DNA of 64,000 nt from Brachyspira murdochii DSM 12563 (GCF_000092845.1 NC_014150.1:2231510-2295509), one strand, 5' to 3'. Shown: positions 19,698 through 28,868, numbered from the stretch's first letter. Notes: generated from the sequence alone by a model not told the origin. Translations and numbers: made by a program.

Positions 19698-20618
19698 TTG
19701 TTTATTATGATTAAAGAAGTAATTTTTTTAAAGAAAATTTTTGTATTAACATTTATTGTTGCAGCTATATTCACATCTGATATAGTATATGGGGCTGAAA
19801 GTATTAATGACTATATAATGGAAGAGATAACAGATAATACAGAATATCCGTTTTATACTATTCCTATAAGATTAGGTCATTATATTAATTTCGATTTCAA
19901 GATAACAAAGCATATTATATTAATAACTTTAGCAGGTATTTTATCTGTTTTAAGCATGAAATATTTGGCACATAAGTTAAAAAGACCTTTCAGAAGACCC
20001 ACCTACTTACAAAGCATATTAGAAGGTTTAATTGACTATATGAATAAAGATGTAATAGGGGCTGCATTAGGTGAGGAAGGCAAGAAATATGTTCCTTTTT
20101 GTCTGACAGTTTTTTTATTTGTACTATTTTCAAATATATTGGGGCTTATACCAGCATCTATTAAGTTTCCTACAGAAAACGGAGGTCATTCATATATAGC
20201 AGGCGGACTTGGGGCAAATATAGGTTTTACGGCTTCTATAGCAGTAATTGTATTTATAGTTTATATTTTTGCAGGTATTAGAAAGAAAGGTATAATAAGA
20301 TATTGGACTTCGTTAGTACCTAAAGGGCTTCCTATACCGCTTATACCTATAATATGGGTATTAGAGGTTATTACATTATTTAACAGGGCTTTTGCTCTTG
20401 CTATACGTCTTTTTGCAAATATTACAGGCGGACACATAATGATGATAGTAATACCGTACTTGATTATTATGTCTGGAACTTTACTTGTTTCACCTTTTGC
20501 CGTATTATTTTTGGCATTTATATATGTACTTGAGATGTTTGTAGCGGTTTTACAAGCTTATATATTCTCATTATTATCAGCAGTTTATATTGGAATTGCT
20601 ATTAGTGATGAGCATTAA
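19698..20618 (+). CDS. atpB: F-type ATP synthase subunit a
   Basis: Subunit a forms the proton half-channels of the membrane F0 sector. The 306-residue protein has a signal-like N-terminal segment and several later membrane spans. The essential arginine lies in AFALAIRLFANITGGHIMM, matching the RLFGN motif of other species, and the C-terminus (FVAVLQAYIFSLLSAVYI) is also typical. The start is uncertain: the TTG at 19698 follows a weak GGGT site, and an ATG lies nine bases later (19707). It is the first gene of the operon; no atpI is seen before it. Confidence 0.95.
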   Translation: MFIMIKEVIFLKKIFVLTFIVAAIFTSDIVYGAESINDYIMEEITDNTEYPFYTIPIRLGHYINFDFKITKHIILITLAGILSVLSMKYLAHKLKRPFRRPTYLQSILEGLIDYMNKDVIGAALGEEGKKYVPFCLTVFLFVLFSNILGLIPASIKFPTENGGHSYIAGGLGANIGFTASIAVIVFIVYIFAGIRKKGIIRYWTSLVPKGLPIPLIPIIWVLEVITLFNRAFALAIRLFANITGGHIMMIVIPYLIIMSGTLLVSPFAVLFLAFIYVLEMFVAVLQAYIFSLLSAVYIGIAISDEH

Positions 20619-20649
20619 TAATAAATAATTTTAATTTAAATAATTATAA

Positions 20650-20898
<249 letters not shown>

Positions 20899-20926
20899 TT
20901 AAATAAAAATATTTGGAGGTATATGT

Positions 20927-21427
20927 ATGGCACTTTTAAAAATAGATCCCGGTATTATTATTTGGACTTGGATCACGTTTTTACTAGTTCTTGCTATATT
21001 AGGTGCTTCTACTTGGAAAATAATTTTGAAAGGCTTGAATGCCCGTGCTGATAAAATACAGGAAGATTTGGAAGAAGCAGAAAAAACTAGAGAAAATGCT
21101 AAAAAATCTTTGGCAGCATACAGAGAGCAGATTGATAATGCTAAAGCTGAAGCAAGTTCTATTATAGAAAATGCAAGAGTGGAGGCGAATAGAATTAGAG
21201 ACAAAATTATCAATAATGCCAGAGAAGAAGCGGAAGTTAATAAAAACAAAATTATGTCTGAAATAGACAGATCTAAAGAAGAGGCTATGAATAGTGTGAA
21301 AAAACAGGCACTTGATATTGCTGTTGTTATGGCGGAAACTATTCTTAAAAGAAATATCAATAAAGAAGATAATCAGGCTATAATTAATGAGTTTATTAAT
21401 AATGCGGGAAAAGAAAACAATAAATAA
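20927..21427 (+). CDS. atpF: F-type ATP synthase subunit b
   Basis: The 166-residue protein has one N-terminal membrane helix (IIIWTWITFLLVLAILG) and a long charged coiled-coil with regular Ala/Glu/Lys spacing, the peripheral stalk of the enzyme. It follows atpE by 28 bp with a GGAGG site. Only one b gene is present, so the stalk is likely a b homodimer. Confidence 0.95.
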   Translation: MALLKIDPGIIIWTWITFLLVLAILGASTWKIILKGLNARADKIQEDLEEAEKTRENAKKSLAAYREQIDNAKAEASSIIENARVEANRIRDKIINNAREEAEVNKNKIMSEIDRSKEEAMNSVKKQALDIAVVMAETILKRNINKEDNQAIINEFINNAGKENNK

Positions 21428-21466
21428 TAAACTTATAAAAAGCATAAGTGTTTAGGAAGTGATATC

Positions 21467-22015
21467 ATGAGAGAAAGTGAAAAATTAGAAATACTAAAGC
21501 CAACAGCTAATGCCATATTTGACATAGCTAGAGAGCTTGGAATGATAAGAGAAATATATAATGAACTTACAGAATGTTCTAAATTATTTCAGGATATTGA
21601 TATAAAGAATTATTTTTTTAATAAATTTATTTCTAAGAAAGACAAAAAAGAATTAATAGATAAAAGATTAAAACCTTTGCTTTCTAAAGAAACTTATGCT
21701 TTTGTTTCTATATTGGCAGAACATGACAGCATAGAGGTACTGCCTGATATAGTGAATTTATATAAAGATATAGTAGACGATTATAATAATATAGTAAGAG
21801 TTCGTATTATTACAGCTTCTTCTATTGATGATAAAACAATAGAAGATATTATTAATACAGTAAAATGTTTTTCCAGTAATGAAATATCTTATGAAACAGA
21901 GATTGATGAGAGTATTATAGGCGGTATAATAGTATATATTGGTTCTACAGTTTATGATTATAGTATAAAAAATCAGATAGATTTATTGCAAAGTAAATTT
22001 ACACGCGGTAATTAA
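21467..22015 (+). CDS. atpH: F-type ATP synthase subunit delta, first copy
   Basis: The 182-residue protein matches the delta/OSCP family that joins the stalk to the alpha3-beta3 head. The N-terminal helical bundle begins at [16 protein letters not shown], and the C-terminal signature reads [21 protein letters not shown]. It is followed, unusually, by a second delta-like gene 29 bp downstream. The two are clearly diverged, so this is not a recent duplication. Confidence 0.9.
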   Translation: MRESEKLEILKPTANAIFDIARELGMIREIYNELTECSKLFQDIDIKNYFFNKFISKKDKKELIDKRLKPLLSKETYAFVSILAEHDSIEVLPDIVNLYKDIVDDYNNIVRVRIITASSIDDKTIEDIINTVKCFSSNEISYETEIDESIIGGIIVYIGSTVYDYSIKNQIDLLQSKFTRGN

Positions 22016-22050
22016 TTAATTAATCTTAAATATTGTAGGAGATTATGCTT

Positions 22051-22695
22051 ATGGAGTCCATTGCTGACAGCATTTTAAAAGATTTAAAAAAAGAGGTGCT
22101 GAAAGAAAGCACAAAAGAAAAAGTTAGCAGATTCACACGTATAACAAAAAATGAATCTAATGCTAAAAATTATGCTAAGGCAATGTTTGATGTAGCTTCT
22201 GATGCTGGAAAAATAGAAGTGATTAAAAGTGATTTGGATATTGTTTATTCGTCTTTGCTTGTTGATAAAGATATATTTGATTTTTTTAAATCTAGTTTTA
22301 TAGATGGCAATTTGAGAATGAGTATATTAAAAAAAGTATATGCAGGTAAAATATCAGAAGAGACTTTTAATCTTATTGCTATTTTAATAGAAAGAGATTT
22401 ACTTCATACTTTATTTGCTGTCATAGTAGAGTATGAAAACCTATGTAATGAATATTATAATATAGCAGTGGTTAAAATTACAACAGCATCTGGTATAAAT
22501 AATAATATAGAGGATATAGAAAAATTAAAAGAATGTATTAGAAATATGATTAAGAACAGAGATGTTCATTTTATATTTCATACAGATGAAAATATTATAG
22601 GCGGTGTTGTGATAGAAATAGAAGATATTGTTTATGATTATAGTATAAGAAGAGTACTTAAAGGATTAAAAACTTCTATTTCTAATGATAATTGA
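22051..22695 (+). CDS. Second delta/OSCP-like ATP synthase subunit
   Basis: This protein of about 214 residues has a charged N-terminal extension of roughly 35 residues, then a delta-like domain (AKNYAKAMFDVASDAGKIE) ending in the signature DENIIGGVVIEIEDIVYDYSI. It is co-oriented with, and close to, the first delta and atpA. The ATG at 22051 has AGGAG nine bases upstream; an ATG at 22045 is also possible. A normal F1F0 complex holds one delta, so this may be an alternative subunit, a second stalk attachment, or a regulator. The assignment to the delta family is firm; the role is inference. Confidence 0.85.
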   Translation: MESIADSILKDLKKEVLKESTKEKVSRFTRITKNESNAKNYAKAMFDVASDAGKIEVIKSDLDIVYSSLLVDKDIFDFFKSSFIDGNLRMSILKKVYAGKISEETFNLIAILIERDLLHTLFAVIVEYENLCNEYYNIAVVKITTASGINNNIEDIEKLKECIRNMIKNRDVHFIFHTDENIIGGVVIEIEDIVYDYSIRRVLKGLKTSISNDN

Positions 22696-22722
22696 TTATA
22701 TTTTACATTTGGGGAATTGATT

Positions 22723-24222
22723 ATGAATATAAAAGCTAGTGAAATTGCAGCGGTTCTTAAAGAAGAGATTAAGAATTATAAAGCTGATTTTACTCCGAAT
22801 GAAGTAGGAGTAGTTGTAGAAGTAGGAGACGGTATTGCAAGAGTAATCGGACTTCCGCATGTTATGGCTAATGAAATGATACTTTTTGAAAGCGGTGCGG
22901 TTGGACTTGCTTTTAACTTGGAAGAAGAAACTATTGGTGCTATAGTTTTGGGAGATTATTACGGCATTAAAGAGGGAAGTAAAGTAAGCAGACTTAAAAG
23001 AATATTAGAAGTTCCGGTAGGCGAGGCTCTTTTAGGAAGAGTTGTTAATCCTTTGGGTGTACCTATAGACGGACATGGTGAAGTTGCTACTGATAAAAGA
23101 AGAGTAATAGAGTTTCCAGCTCCGGGTATTGCTGACAGGCAGGCAGTAAAACAGCCGCTTCAGACTGGTATTAAAGCTATTGACTCTATGACTCCTGTAG
23201 GAAGAGGTCAAAGACAGCTTATTATTGGAGACAGAGGTACTGGTAAAACTTCTATTGCTTTAGATGCTATAATTAATCAAAAAGGCACTGGGGTAATATG
23301 TGTATATGTAGCAATAGGGCAAAAGGCTTCTACCGTTGCTGGTGTTGTTGATACATTAAGACAGCATGGGGCATTAGACTATACTATAGTAGTTGCGGCT
23401 ACTGCAGCTGATTCTGCTCCGCTTCTTTATATAGCTCCTTATGCAGGCTGTGCTATGGCAGAATACTTCATGTATGAGCAGAAAAAAGACACATTAATTA
23501 TATATGATGACTTAACTAAACAGGCTAATGCATACAGACAGATATCATTACTTCTTAGAAGACCTCCGGGAAGAGAGGCTTTCCCCGGAGATGTTTTCTA
23601 TTTGCATTCAAGACTTCTTGAAAGAGCAGCTAAACTCAGCGATGAATTAGGAGGAGGTTCTTTAACAGCACTTCCTATAATAGAAACTCAGGATAATGAG
23701 GTATCAGCTTATATTCCTACTAACGTTATTTCTATTACTGACGGGCAGATATATTTGCTTACTAGTTTATTTATGAGCGGTGTGCGTCCTGCTATAGATG
23801 TTGGTATATCGGTTTCTCGTGTAGGCGGTAATGCTCAGACTAAAGCTATGAAAAAGGTTGCTGGTACTTTAAGGCTTGACCTTGCTTCTTATAGATCTTT
23901 GGAGGCTTTCTCTCAGCTTGGTATTGGACTTGATAAGGCTACTTTGGCACAGTTAGACAGAGGTGCTAAAATGGTTGAATTATTAAAGCAGAAACAATAT
24001 AGTCCTATACCTTTTGAAGAACAGGTTGTTGTTATATTTGCAGCTACTAAAGGTTTCTTGGACAATATTGAAGTTGACAGAGTTCATGAGTTTGAATGGA
24101 GATTATTGCAGTATATTAAAGCTGATAAGCCTAGTGTACTTGATAATATTAGAGAGAAAAAAGATATAGAAGATATGGACGGTCTTTATAAAGTTATAGA
24201 AGAGTTTAAGTCTAAGTTCTAA
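22723..24222 (+). CDS. atpA: F-type ATP synthase subunit alpha
   Basis: The 499-residue alpha subunit carries the Walker A motif GDRGTGKTS near residue 168 and the conserved segments [14 protein letters not shown] and [24 protein letters not shown]. It forms the F1 head with beta and binds nucleotide at non-catalytic sites. GGGGA eight bases before the ATG at 22723 decides the start over an in-frame TTG two codons earlier. It is complete and well conserved. Confidence 0.98.
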   Translation: MNIKASEIAAVLKEEIKNYKADFTPNEVGVVVEVGDGIARVIGLPHVMANEMILFESGAVGLAFNLEEETIGAIVLGDYYGIKEGSKVSRLKRILEVPVGEALLGRVVNPLGVPIDGHGEVATDKRRVIEFPAPGIADRQAVKQPLQTGIKAIDSMTPVGRGQRQLIIGDRGTGKTSIALDAIINQKGTGVICVYVAIGQKASTVAGVVDTLRQHGALDYTIVVAATAADSAPLLYIAPYAGCAMAEYFMYEQKKDTLIIYDDLTKQANAYRQISLLLRRPPGREAFPGDVFYLHSRLLERAAKLSDELGGGSLTALPIIETQDNEVSAYIPTNVISITDGQIYLLTSLFMSGVRPAIDVGISVSRVGGNAQTKAMKKVAGTLRLDLASYRSLEAFSQLGIGLDKATLAQLDRGAKMVELLKQKQYSPIPFEEQVVVIFAATKGFLDNIEVDRVHEFEWRLLQYIKADKPSVLDNIREKKDIEDMDGLYKVIEEFKSKF

Positions 24223-24225
24223 TGT

Positions 24226-25059
24226 ATGAGTAAAATTTGTTTTTTAATATTAGCACATAAAAATCATAATCAATTATTAAGATTAATTAATCATCTTAAA
24301 AAGGATTTTGATATTTATGTGCATATTGATAAAAGAAGCAAATTGAACTTAAAAAGTTTTGATAATGTCAATATTTATAAAAAAATTGCAACTTATCATG
24401 GAGATGTTAGTTTAGTAGATGCTACTCTTTTTTTATTGAAAGAGGCATTTAAAAATAATTATGACAGATATATTTTTATAAGCGGTCAGGATATTCCTTT
24501 AAAAACTAATAAGGAAATTATTAATTTTTTTGAAGATAATAATGATAAGCAATTTATATCTTATATAAGTATAAGAGACAACGAAGGTATATACAAAGAA
24601 ATGTCTTTTAGGCTTAATGCTTATAATTTTGGCAAACTATATAGAAAATTATTAGGCAGAAAATTTAGAGAAGCTATATCTAATATTCCTTTTATAAAGA
24701 GGAAAACACCTGAAAATATATATTATGGTTCTCAGTGGTGGAATTTAAATCATGATGCTATTAAATATATACTTGAATATGTAGAAAAAAATCCTGAATA
24801 CTTAAAAAGATTTAATTATACTTGGGGAAGCGATGAGTTTTTTTTTCAGTCAATATTATTAAATAGCAGTTTTAAAGATAAATGTGTAGATAATTGTCTT
24901 CGTTATTTAATATGGGGGGTAGGTACTCCTATTAATTTGAAGATGAAAGATTATGAAGGTATAAAAGAAAACATAAAAGATAATTTATTTGCCCGTAAAT
25001 TTGATGAAAATATTGATAATGATATAATTGATAGATTATATAAAGATTTAGAAAGTTAA
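24226..25059 (+). CDS. GT14-like glycosyltransferase (core-2/I-branching family) inside the ATP synthase operon
   Basis: The 277-residue protein begins KICFLILAHKNHNQLLRLINHL and has YVHIDKRS, FISGQDIPLKTNKEI, YGSQWWNLNHDAIKYIL and WGSDEFFFQSILLNS. These are the ordered motifs of the Branch family (GT14, beta-1,6-N-acetylglucosaminyl- or xylosyltransferase-like). It would add a sugar to a surface glycan or glycolipid; donor and acceptor are unknown. It starts three bases after the atpA stop without a visible ribosome site, so translation is probably coupled. Its product has no evident role in ATP synthesis. Confidence 0.85.
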   Translation: MSKICFLILAHKNHNQLLRLINHLKKDFDIYVHIDKRSKLNLKSFDNVNIYKKIATYHGDVSLVDATLFLLKEAFKNNYDRYIFISGQDIPLKTNKEIINFFEDNNDKQFISYISIRDNEGIYKEMSFRLNAYNFGKLYRKLLGRKFREAISNIPFIKRKTPENIYYGSQWWNLNHDAIKYILEYVEKNPEYLKRFNYTWGSDEFFFQSILLNSSFKDKCVDNCLRYLIWGVGTPINLKMKDYEGIKENIKDNLFARKFDENIDNDIIDRLYKDLES

Positions 25060-25087
25060 AAAATTCTAATAATTTGGAGTTTTTATT

Positions 25088-25966
25088 ATGGCAGAGAAAC
25101 TTAATGTATTAAAAGCAAGAATTAAAGCTGTAACAAGCACACATAAAATAACTAAAACTATGGATATGATAGCACGTTCAAGAACTGCTAAAATACTTAC
25201 AGTAGAGCAGGGTATGCGTCCTTTTACTCAAAAACTCAACAGAATAGTAGAAGATCTTTCGCATTCTGATATGGATCATATTCATCCTCTTCTTGCTCCT
25301 AAAAAGAAGATAACAAATATAATACTTTTTGTTGTAACTTCAAGCAGAGGTTTATGCGGTTCTTATAATACTAAAATTTTTGATGAGGCTATGGAGAGGA
25401 TAAGACACCATCATAGACATGGCAGAGAGGTTCAGCTTCATGTACTTGGTAAAAAGGGTGAGGCATACTTTGAAAAGCAGGGGATACCAATAGCCAGAAA
25501 ATATCCGCGTATAGATGAGGAATCTACTTTTGATGATTGTGCTACAGTTGTTCAGCGTTTCATGCATGAATATGCAGTGGATAATACTTCAAGAGTTGAG
25601 GTAATATATACTAGATATTATACAAGGGTGGTACATATACCTAAAATAAAAAGTTTAATACCTATGATACCAGATGAAGAGGATATTGAAGGTCATAAAA
25701 TTAAGAAAAAACTTGATTATGTGATAGAGCCTAATATAGAAGATGTATTAAAAGAGATTGTGCCTATGGCTATAAAAACATATTTCTATTTTATGCTTAC
25801 AAGTTCATTTTTATCAGAGAATGCTGAACGCTCTATTGCTATGAGAAATGCTACTGATAATGCTGAGAGATTAATTACTGATTTGAAAAATAAAGCAAAC
25901 AGGGCAAGACAGGAACATATTACGAATGAGCTTCTTGATATTATAGGCGGTTCTGAGGCTATATAA
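25088..25966 (+). CDS. atpG: F-type ATP synthase subunit gamma
   Basis: The 292-residue gamma subunit is the central rotor shaft. The N-terminal helix (LKARIKAVTSTHKITKTMDMIARSR) and the C-terminal helix (RSIAMRNATDNAERLITDLKNKANRARQ...ITNELLDIIGG) are diagnostic. A TTGGAG site precedes the ATG. It is the last gene before a terminator, so atpD and atpC, which usually follow, are not in this operon. Confidence 0.97.
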   Translation: MAEKLNVLKARIKAVTSTHKITKTMDMIARSRTAKILTVEQGMRPFTQKLNRIVEDLSHSDMDHIHPLLAPKKKITNIILFVVTSSRGLCGSYNTKIFDEAMERIRHHHRHGREVQLHVLGKKGEAYFEKQGIPIARKYPRIDEESTFDDCATVVQRFMHEYAVDNTSRVEVIYTRYYTRVVHIPKIKSLIPMIPDEEDIEGHKIKKKLDYVIEPNIEDVLKEIVPMAIKTYFYFMLTSSFLSENAERSIAMRNATDNAERLITDLKNKANRARQEHITNELLDIIGGSEAI

Positions 25967-25990
25967 TTTATTTTGTATATAAAAAATTAA

Positions 25991-26028
25991 ATACCATTCA
26001 TTATTTATTTTATGGGTGGTATTTTTTA
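25991..26028 (+). terminator. Terminator of the ATP synthase operon
   Basis: ATACCATTCAT (25991-26001) pairs with ATGGGTGGTAT (26012-26022, two G-U pairs) and is followed by a run of six T. It starts 25 bp after atpG. Confidence 0.85.
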
Positions 26029-26094
26029 TTTTAAATTCTTTCATCATTATGCTATAATATATCAAATTATATTAATTACCATACGGCAGTGTTT

Positions 26095-26853
26095 ATGAAA
26101 AAAATAAAAGTGTTAAAAACTATATTGTTAATTTCTTTATTATCAATTATTTTAATTATATCATGCAAGAAAAAAGAGGAGGCTAGTATAAGCAATAATT
26201 CTATGTATGTAAGCAGTCCAGATAATATTTATCATAAAACTTACACTAATGTTGTTAAGATACAGGGTAAATTTGTTAATATGAACTCTTCTCTCTCATA
26301 TGCTAATAGAGAAGAATGAGAATACAGCGAGGAGTATGATATATTTGAGGCTATAGAAAATCATAGCTTAAAAAGAGTAATGGAATTAATAGGAGAAGGT
26401 GAAGATATAAATCAAACTTATAGCGGTGAGAGAAAATATAGCGATTTTTTCAATGATTATTATTATCTTGACGGAGCTACTCCTTTAATGTTTGCTATAT
26501 TTTATAGAGATTTGGGTATAATGAAATATTTGCTTGATAAAGGTGCTGATCCTTATACTAAAGATGATTACCCTTACAATTGGGAAGCCTTTTTATGGGC
26601 TTGTGCTGTTGGAAATGTTGATGTAATAAAAATGATTGTAAAGTTTTATCCTGATTTAGTTAATTCTAAACATGTCTATGATGAAAACGGACTTCATATG
26701 GCTGCTTTAAATAATAATACAGAGGTATTTGAATATTTAGTTAGGGATTTAGGTATTGATATAAACAGTACAGATGAGGACGGTACTGGAGTTTTGTATT
26801 ATGCTGAAAAAGACGAGGCAATAAAAAAATTAAAAGAACTTGGTGCCAAATAA
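26095..26853 (+). pseudogene. Ankyrin-repeat lipoprotein gene broken by one TGA
   Basis: The frame encodes a lipoprotein signal (LLSIILIISCKKK), then breaks at TGA (26317-26319) after NREE and continues in the same frame through ankyrin-like repeats (ATPLMFAIFYRDLGIMKYLLDKGADPY and following) to 26853. The neighbouring paralogue at 27506 reads NREEGEYSED at this point, so the TGA most simply comes from a GGA codon. The rest of the reading frame is well preserved, which means the mutation is recent. The downstream half could restart at the ATG at 26380 but would lack the export signal. Confidence 0.85.
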
Positions 26854-27272
26854 TATAAATTGTGTAATACATTAATATATTTTAAAAATGAATAAACTAT
26901 AAAATAGCTAGAGCCTTAAATTGAGATTTTTTAATTAGGCAATTTTTATTAATAATCAATAAAAAATTGAGAGCATTTCATAAATATGCCTAAACAAATA
27001 CAATTTGTCAAAATTAATTTTTTAAATTTATTATTTGTGGGGACTAGCCCCCACACCCCCAGTTCTTTTGTTGACACAAAGAACCAAAAAGACTGCATTT
27101 TTTAGACTAAATTTAGGATATACGCTACATCTAATACGTATATATAAAATATAAAGTTCTACCAATTGCGTATTTATTAACTTTTTTTGAAGCACAAAAA
27201 AGTTAATAATTCTATATAAATTGCCTCAGTTGACAAAATTAAATCGTTACAGTATATATTTAAGATTAATAT

Positions 27273-27312
27273 ATTAAAAAATCGAGCGAGCCTTGAAGCG
27301 AGATTTTTTAAT
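27273..27312. repeat. Palindromic repeat, copy A
   Basis: An 11-bp perfect inverted repeat (ATTAAAAAATC at 27273-27283, GATTTTTTAAT at 27302-27312) encloses an 18-base loop that includes GAGCCTTGAAGCGA. The same arms and loop sequence recur at 27374. Confidence 0.7.
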
Positions 27313-27373
27313 TTTTAATGAAGCAATTTTTATTAATAATCAATAAAAATAGTGAGCGTTTCAAGATGAATGT

Positions 27374-27434
27374 ATTAAAAAATCGAGCGTCTAGCAATGT
27401 CTATTGCTAGAGCCTTGAAGCGAGATTTTTTAAT
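27374..27434. repeat. Palindromic repeat, copy B, with a nested hairpin
   Basis: The same 11-bp arms as copy A are at 27374-27384 and 27424-27434. The loop contains an extra perfect 9-bp hairpin (TCTAGCAAT at 27390-27398, ATTGCTAGA at 27403-27411) between GAGCG and GCCTTGAAGCGA, as if one palindrome had been inserted into another. Confidence 0.7.
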
Positions 27435-27505
27435 TTTTTATAGAAAATAATTTGTTTTTATTGTATAATGTTTCGTAAATTATTAATTAATATACGGCGG
27501 TGTTT

Positions 27506-28267
27506 ATGAAAAGAATAAAAGTTTTAAAAAATATATTGTTAATTTCTTTATTATCAATTATTTTTATTATATCATGCAAGAAAAAAGAAGAGGTTAGTGT
27601 AAGTATAAGCAATAATTCTGTGTATGTAAGTAATCCAGATAATATTTATCATAAAACTTATACTAATGTTGTAAAGATACAGGGCAAATTTGTTAATATG
27701 AACTCTGCCTTATCCTATGCCAACAGAGAGGAAGGGGAATACAGCGAAGACTATGATATATTTGAGGCTATAGAAAATCATAGTTTAAAGAGAGTAATGG
27801 AATTGATAGAAGAAGGTGAAGATATTGATGAGTCCTATTATGGAGATGACAGTATATACAGCGATTTTATGAATGATAGTTATGCTGCTAATGGTGCTAC
27901 GCCTTTGATATTTGCCGTATTCTACAGAGATTTAGGTATAATGAAATATCTTCTTGACAATGGGGCAGACCCTTATGTAAAAGATGATGACGGCTGGAAT
28001 TCGTTTTTATGGGCTTGCGGTACTGGAAATGTTGATGTAATAAAAATGCTTGTGCAGGCTGATCCTGATGTTGTAAACTCTAAAAATATGTATGATGCAA
28101 ATGGTCTTCATATGGCTGCTTTGAATAATAATACAGAAGTATTTGAATATTTAGTTAGAGATTTAGGTTTTGATATAAATAGTACCGATGAAGACGGAGA
28201 CGGAGTTTTGTATTATGCTGATGAAGATGATGCTATAGAAAAATTAAAGGAATTAGGTGCTGAATAA
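27506..28267 (+). CDS. Ankyrin-repeat lipoprotein
   Basis: The protein of about 253 residues has a lipoprotein signal ending in IISC (lipid-modified Cys near residue 24), a linker, and three to four ankyrin-like repeats: NGATPLIFAVFYRDLGIMKYLLDNGADPY, GWNSFLWACGTGNVDVIKMLVQADPDVVN, and NGLHMAALNNNTEVFEYLVRDLG. It is a membrane-anchored periplasmic or surface protein that probably binds other proteins. It is a close paralogue of the broken gene at 26095. Both have the same upstream context (TACGGC, then GTG and ATG), and the ATG was chosen. No SD-like site is obvious. Confidence 0.85.
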   Translation: MKRIKVLKNILLISLLSIIFIISCKKKEEVSVSISNNSVYVSNPDNIYHKTYTNVVKIQGKFVNMNSALSYANREEGEYSEDYDIFEAIENHSLKRVMELIEEGEDIDESYYGDDSIYSDFMNDSYAANGATPLIFAVFYRDLGIMKYLLDNGADPYVKDDDGWNSFLWACGTGNVDVIKMLVQADPDVVNSKNMYDANGLHMAALNNNTEVFEYLVRDLGFDINSTDEDGDGVLYYADEDDAIEKLKELGAE

Positions 28268-28649
28268 TAAAAGTTGTGAGCATCTTGTAAGTTCACCAAA
28301 TGAGACGCTTAATTAGCAAACAATTTTTATTAACAGCAATATATTTAATTAAAAAGCACTTGATAAGATTCTATATAAAAATAATGTTTTACATGTTGTA
28401 TAAACTATTATTTTATTATATAAATATGCAGCTTTTTTACGCATCAAAATCTTGTTTCTTGTTCAGAGCGAGTCTGCTTATTTATGTTCTGCGTCATACC
28501 TAACAATCGCATGTGCTGCAAATAGAAAAGAACTGGGAGTTTGTAATGTCAAAAACCCTGCAAATATTTTAAATTTAACAAATTTATTTTTTAACAAAAT
28601 ATATTTGTTTAGGTATATACTAAAAATTATTAAAAAATATTTTTATAAT
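28268..28649. repeat. Non-coding interspersed repeat, copy 1
   Basis: No credible gene lies here. The stretch from about 28338 to 28630 resembles 63310-63600 in the same order: AAGCACTTGATAAGATT, ATGTTGTATAAACTAT, ATGCAGCTTTTTT, a GCTGCAAAT block, CCCTGCAAATATTTTAAATT, and a tail ending in TTTGTTTAGGTATATAC. The two copies are diverged but collinear. Function unknown. Confidence 0.55.
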
Positions 28650-28774
28650 AAAAAATACCCCCATATTATAATGGGGGCAACAGTTTAATTAAATGAAGGT
28701 TATAAAATATAATGTATCAATTAAGGGATACAAAGTTGCTGACTACGGTAATTTTCAAGTCTTCTAACTTTTGT
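28650..28774 (-). ncRNA. Candidate small RNA of about 125 nt
   Basis: The minus strand has a near-consensus promoter (28781-28808) and an intrinsic terminator about 100-125 nt downstream: CCCCCAT/ATGGGGG at 28658-28677, followed on the minus strand by TATTTTTTATT. No credible reading frame lies between them. The predicted transcript has a 5' hairpin (CTAAC-AAAA-GTTAG) and an internal hairpin (TGTATC/GATACA). I do not recognise it as 6S, SRP or RNase P RNA. It lies downstream of, and in the same direction as, guaB, but guaB has its own terminator. The start near 28774 is inferred from the -10 position. Confidence 0.6.
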
Positions 28775-28780
28775 TAGTAT

Positions 28781-28808
28781 ATTCTAACATTTTTATATGT
28801 TTTGTCAA
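28781..28808 (-). promoter_or_regulatory. Promoter of the candidate small RNA
   Basis: TTGACA (28803-28808) and TAGAAT (28781-28786) on the minus strand are spaced by 16 bp, with no gene start downstream. Confidence 0.65.
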
Positions 28809-28837
28809 TACTATAATTGAAAAAATATATAAAAAAA

Positions 28838-28868
28838 ATCAATAATACCAAAAGATATCATTGATTTT
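28838..28868 (-). terminator. Terminator after guaB
   Basis: On the minus strand AAATCAATGATATC pairs with the complementary half of AATCAATAATACC across a short loop and runs into a stretch of seven T. It starts about 35 bp after the guaB stop codon. Confidence 0.7.

Larger units (their letters stand above)
26854..27505. repeat. Repeat-rich spacer between the two ankyrin genes
   Basis: About 650 bp without a gene. It holds an A/T hairpin region near 26908-26945, a 25-nt motif shared with other spacers (26989-27013), a GC-rich stretch at 27038-27105 with GGGG/CCCC and GTTCTTTTGT/ACAAAGAAC inverted repeats, and two related palindromes at 27273-27312 and 27374-27434. It looks like an accumulation of small non-coding repeats, and may reflect the recombination that duplicated the flanking genes. 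Confidence 0.6.

Noticed and set aside
26317-26319. TGA in the first ankyrin gene as a selenocysteine codon
   Set aside because: The paralogue has Gly, not Cys, at this place and no redox motif surrounds it. A nonsense mutation is simpler.
28300-28688. Two small plus-strand reading frames
   Set aside because: No ribosome site, odd composition, and the region matches a non-coding repeat at 63310; the right part overlaps the terminator of the candidate small RNA.
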